Part shown: positions 1-7,857 of the stretch, piece after piece
How the letters are laid out: each line of letters begins with the position of its first letter
Numbering within the stretch: position 1 is the first letter of the stretch
From: Actinomadura xylanilytica
GTDB lineage: Bacteria; Actinomycetota; Actinomycetes; Streptosporangiales; Streptosporangiaceae
NCBI RefSeq assembly: GCF_030283145.1
Contig: NZ_JASNWE010000008.1
Span: forward strand, 1 to 64,000
Direction of reading: 5' to 3'
Length of the DNA: 64,000 bases
Program-made: the position numbers and the translations under genes
The notes under the pieces: generated by a model
The model's database searches: none
What the model was told of the DNA's origin: nothing
The model's input: the letters and a program-made list of their open reading frames with translations, nothing else

Positions 1-612
1 GCGGAGGAGGGACAGGGTGTCAGAGTCCTCGAGCCAACCCCGGGCAACGGCCTGCACCGCTACCCGCCGAACGTCCTCGTTCTCGTCGTTGACGGCACGG
101 TCGCGGAGGAGGGACAGGGTGTCAGAGTCCTCGAGCCAACCCCGGGCAACGGCCTGCACCGCTACCCGCCGAACGTCCTCGTTCTCGTCGTTGACGGCAC
201 GGTCGCGGAGGAGGGACAGGGTGTCAGAGTCCTCGAGCCAACCCCGGGCAACGGCCTGCACCGCTACCCGCCGAACGTCCTCGTTCTCGTCGTTGACGGC
301 ACGGTCGCGGAGGAGGGACAGGGTGTCGGAGTCCTCGAGCCAACCCCGGGCAACGGCCTGCACCGCTGCGTACCGGACGTCCTCGTTCTCGTCGTTGACG
401 GCACGGTCGCGGAGGAGGGACAGGGTGTCGGGATTCTCGGGCCAGCCGTGAGCGATAGCCTGCACCGCTGCCTGCCGGACGGCCCCGTCCTCGTCATTGG
501 CGACACGGTCGCGGAGCCACGCGAGGGTGTCAGAGTCCTCGGGCCAACCCCGGGCAACGGCCTCCACCGCTGCCTGCCGAACTGCCCAGTTCTCATCGTT
601 GGCGACACGGTC
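1..612 (-). repeat. Six 102-bp tandem coding repeats (HEAT units), three identical
   Basis: Units begin at 1, 103, 205, 307, 409 and 511. The first three are identical over all 102 bp. The fourth differs at a few sites, and the fifth and sixth are clearly diverged. Read on the minus strand each unit is 34 codons, starting DRAVNDENEDVRRVAVQA and ending with a SLLR-type helix, so unit gain or loss keeps the reading frame. The array reaches the window edge, so its full length is unknown. Confidence 0.95.
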
Positions 613-3099
613 GCGGAGAGCTGTCCGGTCTCCGGAGTGAGTGAGAACGAACAGCGTTGCAGCATTCTGTGCCGTTTGGGTTGTAAATATGCCGCTCAAT
701 GTGCGCTTTGATGCCTGGTACCAAACTTGGTACTGGGGGGTGTCCAGCCATTCTGGGCGTTGAAACGATGCTGGTAGGGCCCGGTCCAGTGCGGTGCTGA
801 GGGCCGAGTCGAAGGAATCCTCACGATTGGCGGCTACGCGAAGGAGGTGAGTGAGAGCCGGGGTGATGGTAGCGGCGTGGGGGGCAAGGGCGGTATGGCG
901 GCGGATCTCGCCTAGAGCACGGAGCGCGAGGAGGCGAGGGAGGGGCAGCCTGGATCTGGCAGCCCAGTGCGGGTCAGTGGTGATGAGACGGCGGATGGCC
1001 TCGATGGCGAACTGTTCGGGGATCACGCCGATGAGTAGCAGTAGAACTTCGCTCCAGGCGGGGTCCGGGGCGTGGGTATCGAAGAGGGCGAGCAGGTCGT
1101 CTTCACTGAGAGTGCGGTCGGTGAAACGCTGTCGGATGTCATCGGCGGCCAGGTATTCCAGGAAGGCGCGGTGAACGAAGCCGTAGAGGCCAGCGCCGAA
1201 GCTGGAGAGAATGAAATTGCGGTGCTGGAACTGGCGGAGCATTGCACGAGCGGCGGGAACGGCTCGGTCCCGGGCGAGGCCGAACCTTTCACTCAGGTAG
1301 GCCTCGAACTCCTCGGTGAGTTCTCGGCCCGGGATGTGGTTACCGGCCAAACCTGCGGGAGCATCCTGCATGCGGCGAGCGACGCAGTGCAGCATGAGGA
1401 GTTTGTCCTCAGCATCAAGGTACGGAGTACCAGTATCGCTCTGCATTAGGTGCTTGTTGACGTCCCAGTGCTCGATCAGGACAGTGACGGCGTGTCGGTA
1501 GACCTCCCGGCGTTCGCGTGGAAGCTCACGGCGGCGAGCGATGATCGCCAGGATCGTCAGCAGCATGGGGTTGCCCGCAAGTTCTGCCACTGCAGCAGAG
1601 GAATTGACGGCCTTCAGCAGGCGGCCTAGCAGACGTGCGGCGTGAGCCGCGTCGTCGGGGCAACTGTGCCCGTACCAGGTCTTAGTGAACTCCTCGATCT
1701 GGGGCCGGTCTAGATCTTGGATCATGTAGGTGGTGAATCCTGCAGCGTCCAGGACAGCGCGGCTGTAGCCCTTCACGCGGGAAGTGACGATGACTCGAAC
1801 GCGCGGGTAGCGGGCGGCGAAACCCTCGATCTGCCTGGAGACCTCTTCCCTCAGCCGCGGGTCGAAGATCTCGTCTAGTCCATCGAAGACCACCAGAGCG
1901 TGTCCGTCGGTGTGCAGGAACTCCTCCAGCAGGCCCTTGGGCAAGCCGAGATGCTGCTCCTGGCCCATGGTGTCGATCAGGTCCAGGAACGTCTTACCGC
2001 GCCAGTGCGGGTCGGCGTAGGTGCGCAACTCCACCAGAAGCGGGAGGCGACCCCGCCAATCGGCCGGCACGGCCTCCACGGCCCAGGAATGGTCGTCCGG
2101 AGCGGTCTGGGTGGCTGCCAACGCCAGCATCACATACCGGCTTAGGGTCGACTTCCCTGAGCCCGGATCTCCCAGCACGACAGCTTGACGTGACTGGGCG
2201 AGTGCATCCAAGACGGGGCGCGGCGAACGTTCCCGATAGGCACGCCGGGCCCGCTCCAGCCGGGCGCGATCAAGGTCTCCGGGCAACTCGACGGGTTCAC
2301 CTTCCGCCGAGAGTCTCAACAGCACCTCCCGCGGCAGGTCCAAGAGCTCCATTGGCGGCGGGTCTTCCCGCACCGATTGCGGGATGAACACCTTGCCCAG
2401 CAACATCACCGGGTGCTCGCCCTGCTCGGTCAAAGGCGTCAAGATCTCCAGGTCCACCCGCCGGTGACGGACGAGGAGGCGTTCCAGGTACTCCCTGCGT
2501 ACCTTCATGAAATCGGCCGAGACATCGCCGTCCGGGACAGAAGGAGACACCCGGCGGAGGATCTCGTCCAATCGCTGGGAGATGCCCTCGGTATCCAGGG
2601 CCCGGACCAGCTCTGCAACACCGGAACCTGCCGCAGCTCGCCGCAGTGATCGGATCAACGCTCCGTACAGATCGTCTTCCAACCGTTGCGGAGCGACGGT
2701 CACCGTGTCGTAGAACGGGCGGGCGTCGCGGTCATTGGACACCATCTGGGTGAGGGGGCTCAGTTGAGCCGCTACGGCAGCACGCAACCCCTCGGCGAAC
2801 GAGACATGTGAACTGACGAGCCTGGCCGGAGGTTGGTCAAAGCACAGACCAAGCGCCGTCCGCACCTGCTCTCTGTCCCGGTCGGGCAGCCCGTTCAAGA
2901 CTTCACCAACGGCCTGTGTGACAGCGTCGTGCAGCGCGCGTGCATCCGGGCCACGTCGAACGAGGCCCATAAGCCCGTTTCCAAGGACCCCTGTCATCCA
3001 GCCGATCACCGCTTCTACAAGCACCCTGCCCCCACTCTCGTCCGAAACCGCACCAATCCTGTCAAGCACCTCACCGATCTGACTGCCGATTCGAGGCAA
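1..3099 (-). CDS. NACHT-domain STAND NTPase with C-terminal HEAT repeats (C-terminus beyond window)
   Basis: A single stop-free frame runs leftward through 1 and off the edge, giving about 1033 visible residues. In order: a helical N-terminal region of about 280 residues with no recognised effector; a NACHT ATPase with Walker A GDPGSGKST near residue 310, Walker B FDGLDE near 405 and a TSR sensor motif; the NACHT-type FVHRAFLEYLAA motif; then 34-residue HEAT-like repeats from about residue 830. NACHT proteins are STAND signalling ATPases, and bacterial ones (bNACHT) include anti-phage sensors that oligomerise on recognising a trigger. A defence role here is inference from architecture. The start is uncertain: TTG at 3099, GTG at 3132 or 3144, or ATG at 2997 are all possible, none with a strong Shine-Dalgarno (SD) sequence. 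It lies just downstream of a kinase gene on the same strand. Confidence 0.85.
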   Translation of the reverse strand, partial: MPRIGSQIGEVLDRIGAVSDESGGRVLVEAVIGWMTGVLGNGLMGLVRRGPDARALHDAVTQAVGEVLNGLPDRDREQVRTALGLCFDQPPARLVSSHVSFAEGLRAAVAAQLSPLTQMVSNDRDARPFYDTVTVAPQRLEDDLYGALIRSLRRAAAGSGVAELVRALDTEGISQRLDEILRRVSPSVPDGDVSADFMKVRREYLERLLVRHRRVDLEILTPLTEQGEHPVMLLGKVFIPQSVREDPPPMELLDLPREVLLRLSAEGEPVELPGDLDRARLERARRAYRERSPRPVLDALAQSRQAVVLGDPGSGKSTLSRYVMLALAATQTAPDDHSWAVEAVPADWRGRLPLLVELRTYADPHWRGKTFLDLIDTMGQEQHLGLPKGLLEEFLHTDGHALVVFDGLDEIFDPRLREEVSRQIEGFAARYPRVRVIVTSRVKGYSRAVLDAAGFTTYMIQDLDRPQIEEFTKTWYGHSCPDDAAHAARLLGRLLKAVNSSAAVAELAGNPMLLTILAIIARRRELPRERREVYRHAVTVLIEHWDVNKHLMQSDTGTPYLDAEDKLLMLHCVARRMQDAPAGLAGNHIPGRELTEEFEAYLSERFGLARDRAVPAARAMLRQFQHRNFILSSFGAGLYGFVHRAFLEYLAADDIRQRFTDRTLSEDDLLALFDTHAPDPAWSEVLLLLIGVIPEQFAIEAIRRLITTDPHWAARSRLPLPRLLALRALGEIRRHTALAPHAATITPALTHLLRVAANREDSFDSALSTALDRALPASFQRPEWLDTPQYQVWYQASKRTLSGIFTTQTAQNAATLFVLTHSGDRTALRDRVANDENWAVRQAAVEAVARGWPEDSDTLAWLRDRVANDEDGAVRQAAVQAIAHGWPENPDTLSLLRDRAVNDENEDVRYAAVQAVARGWLEDSDTLSLLRDRAVNDENEDVRRVAVQAVARGWLEDSDTLSLLRDRAVNDENEDVRRVAVQAVARGWLEDSDTLSLLRDRAVNDENEDVRRVAVQAVARGWLEDSDTLSLLR

Positions 3100-3273
3100 T
3101 GCATGACTTCGGTGACCGCCACATCCGGTCACCTGACACCACACCGACCGTGTCCCGTTGAGGTGTCCACGACGGACCTAGCGGCGCGAGACGGATCCAC
3201 TGCTGGAGGTTGTGGAGGCGGGTGGTTCCATGGCGTGGAGGGCGAGAATGCCTTAGAACGGGCCAGTGATGTG

Positions 3274-4311
3274 TCAGATGCTTCGCGTGAGTTGTGACAA
3301 CTCGGAACGTAGCTGTGCCGCTGTGGGCCTGTCCGATGGGTCCTTCGTGAGCAAGCTCATCAGCAACGGGCCCAGCGGCGACCTTGCGCGCTGCGGACTG
3401 AGAGGTGGGTCGGTCAGGACGGCGGCCATTGCCGCTGTCGGGCTCGGCCTGCCGAAAGCGGACAGCCCTTCAACAGCGTAGAAGAGCGTGACACCGAGTC
3501 CCCACAAATCGGTGGCAGGCGAGCTATCAAGCCCTCGGATCTGCTCCGGAGCCATGTAGGCCGGGGTACCGATGATTGCGCCCGCTTCGGTAAGTGTCGG
3601 ATCACCTTCGAACCGCGCAATGCCGAAGTCGGCAAGCTTTATCGATCTATCCTTTTGGACAAGGACATTCGCGGGCTTAACATCGCGATGAATGATTCCG
3701 AGTCCATGCGCTTCCGCCAGCACGTCGAGCATGTCAAGGCCTATTGCGGCAACCCGCGCGGGCGGCAGCGGCCCCTCGCACTCCACCGTCTTGTTGAGCG
3801 TCACCGCCTTGACCAGTTCCATCACGATGAGAACCGAACCCTGGTCGAGAAGAACGTCGTGGACGGTCACGGCGTTCCTGTGGGCAAGCTGCGCAGCGGC
3901 CCGGGCCTCACGCAGCATGCGAGCTCGCATGGTTTCTTGCACGTCGGGAGAGCCCCCAGAGAGCGGAAGGAGCTGTTTGATCGCCACCTGCCGCCCAAGC
4001 ACGCTGTCCCGGGCCCTCCAGACCACACCCATGCCGCCGCGGCCGAGTTCTTCCAGCAGCGTGAACCGGCCCGTCGACAAGGTGGCGGCACCGAACTCCC
4101 GCCTGGTCACGGTCAGTAGCGCTGGCGAGTGAGGCTGCGAAGCAGCCGTGGTGAAGGCTTCTGTCGCCCGCTGTGCTGAGGCGTCCTGCGCTACCTGCCG
4201 AAGTCGTCGCCAGCGGCGATGGATCACCAGGAAAATACCGAACAGGGCAAACAGGACGACGAGAACAAAGCCAGCGTAGACGAAAGGGGCAAACCAAGGC
4301 GTACCTTCCAT
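3274..4311 (-). CDS. Membrane-anchored Ser/Thr protein kinase (PknB-like)
   Basis: This 345-residue protein has one transmembrane helix at about 9-31, a basic stretch, then a Hanks-type kinase domain. The kinase shows glycine loop LGRGGMGVVW (about 89-98), catalytic lysine in VAIKQ (about 112), HRD at 208-210, DFG at 228-230 and APE at 254-256. There is no extracellular sensor or PASTA region, so the kinase should face the cytoplasm with almost nothing outside. It is transcribed toward the NACHT gene with about 130-175 bp between them, so co-transcription is plausible. ATG start; upstream is a 440-bp gap. The kinase assignment is firm; substrates are unknown. Confidence 0.9.
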   Translation of the reverse strand: MEGTPWFAPFVYAGFVLVVLFALFGIFLVIHRRWRRLRQVAQDASAQRATEAFTTAASQPHSPALLTVTRREFGAATLSTGRFTLLEELGRGGMGVVWRARDSVLGRQVAIKQLLPLSGGSPDVQETMRARMLREARAAAQLAHRNAVTVHDVLLDQGSVLIVMELVKAVTLNKTVECEGPLPPARVAAIGLDMLDVLAEAHGLGIIHRDVKPANVLVQKDRSIKLADFGIARFEGDPTLTEAGAIIGTPAYMAPEQIRGLDSSPATDLWGLGVTLFYAVEGLSAFGRPSPTAAMAAVLTDPPLSPQRARSPLGPLLMSLLTKDPSDRPTAAQLRSELSQLTRSI

Positions 4312-4752
4312 TCGAATCCCTTTCTGCCGGGTACAGGCTGGTTGGCTTGTTCAAAGGTCATTGCAGACTCTCATCTATCAATCCCTGGGGCATCAACCTT
4401 GCCCACAAGCGAGGAAGCGTCAAGCAGAACAAGCGGCTACCTGCCCCGGCGCGGCGGGACCGGACGGAACAGGCCGCACGCCCGGCGCGCCGGGGCGGGC
4501 GGGCTCTGGCGGCGGCGCGAAGCGGCGCCCTGAAACAGTACAGAAAGGTCTCATCTCCGCGTTGGCCGTTGGTTCACTGGCTGGTGTTGCCCGCCATACG
4601 ATTCACGGCTGGGAGCTCTTGATTGCTGATCTTCCGCTGATCCTGGCTAAGTGGCGTGGCAGCGGGCGGGTGTGTGAGCGCCGCGGGGGCGTATGGCGGG
4701 CGGGGTGGCCGTACCAGTGGACATGTAGGACAGGGCGGGTAGTGTTTTCGGG
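4312..4752. other. Intergenic region between divergent kinase and NUDIX genes
   Basis: No convincing gene is seen. A 14-bp perfect palindrome CCCGGCGCGCCGGG lies at 4481-4494, and GC-rich stems follow it. I looked here for a copy of the tRNA-Tyr 3' end (a left attachment site) and found none. Confidence 0.5.
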
Positions 4753-5322
4753 GTGAGCAGCGATGACCGCCCGGAGGAGCTGAGGACGAAGGTCTTCGGC
4801 GAACGCACCGTGTACGACAACCCGTGGGTCCGACTGACCATGGTCGACATCGAGCCGCCGGACGGCCAGCGGTTCGAGCATCACGTGGTGCGGCTCCAGC
4901 GGGTCGCGATCGCGCTTGTCCTGAACGACGCGGACGAGGTGCTCATGATGTGGCGCCACCGCTTCGTTGACGATTCCTGGGGTTGGGAACTCCCCGGCGG
5001 CATCGTCGACAAGGACGAAGAGGGTGCGGCGGCGGCTGCGCGTGAGGTGCTCGAAGAGACCGGCTGGCGTCCTGGGCCGATGGAGCACGCGGTGAGTTTC
5101 CAGCCGATGGTCGGCATGGTGGACACGCCGCATGAGGTCTACATGGGTCGCGGGGCTGAACTGGTGGGCGAGCCGACGGACCTGGAAGAGGCCGCGCGCA
5201 TCGATTGGCTGCCGATGAACACCGTCCTAGAGCTCATCAGCAAGGGCGAGGTACTCGGGTCCGGGTCGTTGGTGGGGCTGCTGTACCTGCTGGCCAAGCG
5301 TGGCGAGGCGACCGCTTCCTAG
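4753..5322 (+). CDS. NUDIX hydrolase
   Basis: This 189-residue protein carries a complete Nudix box at about residues 79-101, starting GGIVDKDE and continuing REVLEETGW. The family hydrolyses nucleoside diphosphates linked to another moiety. The substrate cannot be read from the sequence; the overall form resembles ADP-ribose-pyrophosphatase-like members. GTG start. Its stop overlaps by 4 bp the stop of the convergent XRE regulator. NUDIX genes are recurrent passengers of actinomycete integrative elements, which supports placing it inside the element. Confidence 0.88.
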   Translation: MSSDDRPEELRTKVFGERTVYDNPWVRLTMVDIEPPDGQRFEHHVVRLQRVAIALVLNDADEVLMMWRHRFVDDSWGWELPGGIVDKDEEGAAAAAREVLEETGWRPGPMEHAVSFQPMVGMVDTPHEVYMGRGAELVGEPTDLEEAARIDWLPMNTVLELISKGEVLGSGSLVGLLYLLAKRGEATAS

Positions 5323-6485
5323 GCCGCCAGCCCGAGGCTCATGATGCGTTTGCGCTGCCGTACCGAGCCGACTTGGTTGGCCAGGAGGCGCGCGTTCCGG
5401 AGGTGCTTGCGGGCCTCGTCGAGCTCTCCTCGCGTGGCGAACGCCTGGGCGAGGTCGCACCGTAGGCCGGCCGTGGCCCGGATGAATGTCTTGTCCATCT
5501 GGGTGAGTGCGACGGACAGGTAGTCGATCGCCTCGCCGTCGCCGACCCTGGCGAGGCAGTGGCCGCGCCAGCGAGCGTGGTGAGCACGGTTCAACGTGAT
5601 GAAGGGCAACTCCGGATCGGTGGCATCTGCGGGTAGGAGCTTCGCTGAGCGATCCAGTGCCTGACGGCACCTGTCGTCCGCGGAAGCGGCCTGTACCTCT
5701 GCTTCGACGGCATGGAGCCAGCACAGCAACAGCACCGGCGCGCTCTCGCCGGCGAGCTTCTGCGCCTCTTGAACGAGGCCCAAAGCGTCTGTGATCCGGC
5801 CGAGGTCGTGCAAGACGTACGCCTGCTCCCCCATGGCATGCGCGAGTAGGACGGGTGCGTCTGCCTCGCGTGCGGCGGTCTTGGCGGTCTCGTAGTGGCC
5901 CCACGCCTGTTGGACTGCGCCGACGTCGAGCGCCTGCCACCCGGCGAGAGCACCGGCATCGGACAGGACCGCTGCGAGCGCCTGGCGCACCGACGGATTC
6001 AGGCTGTAATGGGCGAGTTCGGTGAGCGTGGTGATCACGGAGCGGGTTTGTTCGAGCAGCGATGAGGCGCCGAGGCGTCGGTCGAGTAGCCGGATCTGGT
6101 GGACCTGCTGTTGCATCTGCTGAACCACACGCATGTCGACGCGCTGCGCGGTCGCGAGTTGCTGCCGAAGGTCGTCCGCGGGTCCCGGGGTGTCAGAGGC
6201 GCTCACAACGGTCTGAAAGCCGAGCTCGTCGTCTGTCCGGCCGTAGGCGAGACGGTAGAGCTTGCGCCAGTCCGCGTCTGGCTCCACATGGCCGTTCTCA
6301 TGACGGGAGATCGTGGTCTTCAGGCTCTTGTCGCTGCCGAGCATCACCCCGGTTTGAGAAGCGCGCCGTCTCAAGGTCGCGATGAGCTGGGAGACCTTCC
6401 AGCCGAGTTCCGCCCGCGTCCGCCGTAGCGGGGTCGTGTCCGCCCCGTCGTCGCCATCCGAAGTCACGCACCCAGCATGTCCCAC
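5319..6485 (-). CDS. XRE-family regulator with TPR-like sensor domain (copy 1)
   Basis: This 388-residue protein has an N-terminal helix-turn-helix region (about 25-100, with TTISRHENGH) followed by helical tetratricopeptide-like repeats to the C-terminus. It shares the block LAGWQALDVG and the surrounding AREAD..L..A..EQAYVL.DLG pattern with the gene at 7858-9087, so the two are paralogues. XRE-TPR proteins can be peptide-sensing regulators (RRNPP class); that role is inference here. Start taken as GTG at 6485 behind GGGGAG; GTG at 6467 is an alternative. The divergent promoter region carries an inverted repeat. Confidence 0.8.
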   Translation of the reverse strand: MGHAGCVTSDGDDGADTTPLRRTRAELGWKVSQLIATLRRRASQTGVMLGSDKSLKTTISRHENGHVEPDADWRKLYRLAYGRTDDELGFQTVVSASDTPGPADDLRQQLATAQRVDMRVVQQMQQQVHQIRLLDRRLGASSLLEQTRSVITTLTELAHYSLNPSVRQALAAVLSDAGALAGWQALDVGAVQQAWGHYETAKTAAREADAPVLLAHAMGEQAYVLHDLGRITDALGLVQEAQKLAGESAPVLLLCWLHAVEAEVQAASADDRCRQALDRSAKLLPADATDPELPFITLNRAHHARWRGHCLARVGDGEAIDYLSVALTQMDKTFIRATAGLRCDLAQAFATRGELDEARKHLRNARLLANQVGSVRQRKRIMSLGLAA

Positions 6486-6505
6486 AGGTACCGACTCCCC
6501 ACCGC

Positions 6506-6525
6506 GTTAACAGGCTGGTGTTAAC
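6506..6525. promoter_or_regulatory. Inverted repeat GTTAACA-N6-TGTTAAC, candidate operator
   Basis: Perfect 7-bp arms separated by 6 bp lie between the divergent XRE gene and the gene starting at 6616. The position suits autoregulation by the XRE protein; this is inference. Confidence 0.55.
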
Positions 6526-6615
6526 CGGTGTGGGCTTCCCCGGGGTGCAGAGAACCGATGTCATCGCTCCACGTCAGCAGCACAGTTCGGAGCCTGAGCG
6601 GAACGGAGAACCCCG

Positions 6616-6990
6616 GTGAGCGTCCACGAGTCGGATATCAGCCCCAAAGGAGTCGTCCCTCTTCTCGAAGCGCTCACGGCGGCACTCGTCAAACGCGGTC
6701 TCGTGGCCGAGTCGTTCGGAGCACGGATGGTGTTGGCGAAGAACACGGCCGCCGATCCGAGCAAGCACGACCCGCTAGCGGTTGCTCTCAGTCCGGGTCT
6801 TCGCCAGATGATGATCTGCCAACCCGATGGCGCCGGACGGCTCGCGTGGTTCTGGGTGTGGTCCGGGCCGACGCGGAAGGCTCCATCGGAGTTCGAGTAC
6901 CTCTGCCCGGCCGAAGAGATCGACCGGGCGGCCGATCGGATCAGCCGCGTTCTCAGCCTCGACGGCATCGACCCGGAGCCGGCCCGGTGA
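6616..6990 (+). CDS. Hypothetical protein, 124 aa
   Basis: GTG start with a purine-rich CGGAGAA upstream. The product begins MSVHESDISPKG and contains a WFWVWSG segment and an acidic C-terminus ending EIDRAADRISRVLSLDG. No domain is recognised. It is the first of a coupled pair: its stop overlaps the GTG of the next gene in a GTGA. Divergent from the XRE regulator. Genes of this size and place are common in actinomycete integrative elements, but I cannot name a function. Confidence 0.7.
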   Translation: MSVHESDISPKGVVPLLEALTAALVKRGLVAESFGARMVLAKNTAADPSKHDPLAVALSPGLRQMMICQPDGAGRLAWFWVWSGPTRKAPSEFEYLCPAEEIDRAADRISRVLSLDGIDPEPAR

Positions 6991-7202
6991 CCGCACCGAC
7001 GCGGTTCGCCGACCCCACACCACCGCCCGGACGCGGAGTCACGCCTGAAGTGTTCAGGCGGCGCTTCCCCGGCATCGTGGTGTGGTTCGGGCTGTACACC
7101 CGCCAGTGGTGGGCCGTGGTGCGCGTCGGCCAACAGTGGCGCCTTGTCGAGGGCCCAGGACTGGACGAGCTCACCGGCGCGATCATGCGCATCACGCGGT
7201 GA
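6987..7202 (+). CDS. Small hypothetical protein, 71 aa
   Basis: The GTG start overlaps the previous stop by 4 bp (GTGA), implying translational coupling. The product has a proline-rich N-terminus, then FRRRFPGIVVWFGLYTRQWW and a short acidic tail ending GAIMRITR. No family is recognised. It resembles a small globular protein rather than a membrane one. Confidence 0.65.
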   Translation: MTAPTRFADPTPPPGRGVTPEVFRRRFPGIVVWFGLYTRQWWAVVRVGQQWRLVEGPGLDELTGAIMRITR

Positions 7203-7328
7203 GCATTCCAGGCAGAGAGCGGAACGCGGCGCACGCTGGCGAGGGGGCAGCGTGCGCCGCGCCCCGTGCTGCTGCCGATCGGAGCGAGCAGCGTGTTGCC
7301 AGTTCCCGCACGAATGCATCCGCTCGTC

Positions 7329-7354
7329 GGTGCCGTCCCGCTCCGGACGGCACC
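7329..7354. promoter_or_regulatory. Inverted repeat GGTGCCGTCC-N6-GGACGGCACC
   Basis: Perfect 10-bp arms lie just upstream of the tandem GntR gene, with a TACGCT (-10-like) hexamer about 5 bp downstream. It could be an operator for the repressor or a terminator for the upstream pair; there is no T-run. Confidence 0.5.
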
Positions 7355-7391
7355 CTCTACGCTGTCATCGCACGCCGGCGGAAGGAACCAC

Positions 7392-7856
7392 GTGGTCAGG
7401 CCCAAGAGCAGCGAAGCCGTATATCTCAAGATCGCTGCTGCCCTGCGTGACCGCATCCGCGGGGGCGACCTCAAGCCCGGCGACAAGCTTCCCTCGGAAG
7501 CGGCTGTCTCGGCAGAGTTCGGCGTCGCCCGCGGCACCGCCCGCGAGGCGCTCAAGAAGCTCGAAAACGACGGCCTGGTGGACAGCCTTCCCGCCGTGGG
7601 ACGTGTCGTCCGCAGCGAAGATCAAGCGGACAAGACTCCGCGCTACCGGCGCATCGCTGCCGAGCTCGTCGCGGCCATCGAAGCCGGTGACTATCCCCCG
7701 GGTTCGCGGCTTCCCGGCGAAACCCAGCTCGCCGAACAGTTCCAGGCGTCTCGGAACACCATCCGTTCCGCACTCAGCGAGCTCGACGGCCGTCGCCTCG
7801 TCAAGGTGGTCCACGGCAAGGGCCGGATCGTCCTGGAACGCGCTGCCGACCGCTGA
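7392..7856 (+). CDS. GntR-type regulator made of two tandem winged-helix domains
   Basis: This 154-residue protein consists of two GntR winged helices back to back. Domain 1 (about 7-70) carries LKPGDKLPSEAAVSAEF and GTAREALKKLENDGLV. Domain 2 (about 80-148) carries YPPGSRLPGETQLAEQF and NTIRSALSELDGRRLV. There is no UTRA or FCD effector domain, unlike ordinary GntR/HutC proteins of about 240 residues. GTG start chosen for the GAAGGA SD 5 bp upstream. In AICEs a GntR protein (KorSA in pSAM2) represses transfer and replication genes, so that role is likely. It ends 1 bp from the convergent XRE gene. Confidence 0.85.
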   Translation: MVRPKSSEAVYLKIAAALRDRIRGGDLKPGDKLPSEAAVSAEFGVARGTAREALKKLENDGLVDSLPAVGRVVRSEDQADKTPRYRRIAAELVAAIEAGDYPPGSRLPGETQLAEQFQASRNTIRSALSELDGRRLVKVVHGKGRIVLERAADR

Positions 7857-7857
7857 A

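Noticed and set aside
1..612. CRISPR-like array appearance of the 102-bp repeats
   Set aside because: There are no spacers; the units abut and encode HEAT repeats in an open frame.
3655..4132. Plus-strand frames of about 150 aa opposite the kinase gene
   Set aside because: They are antisense to a kinase with all catalytic motifs intact and look compositionally biased.
4300..4345. ATTCGAATCCC near the kinase start as a left attachment site
   Set aside because: Only about 10 bp resemble the tRNA T-arm and flanks do not match; attachment repeats should be much longer.
4481..4494. CCCGGCGCGCCGGG palindrome as an operator
   Set aside because: Such self-complementary GC strings arise easily at this base composition, and it is not near either start codon.
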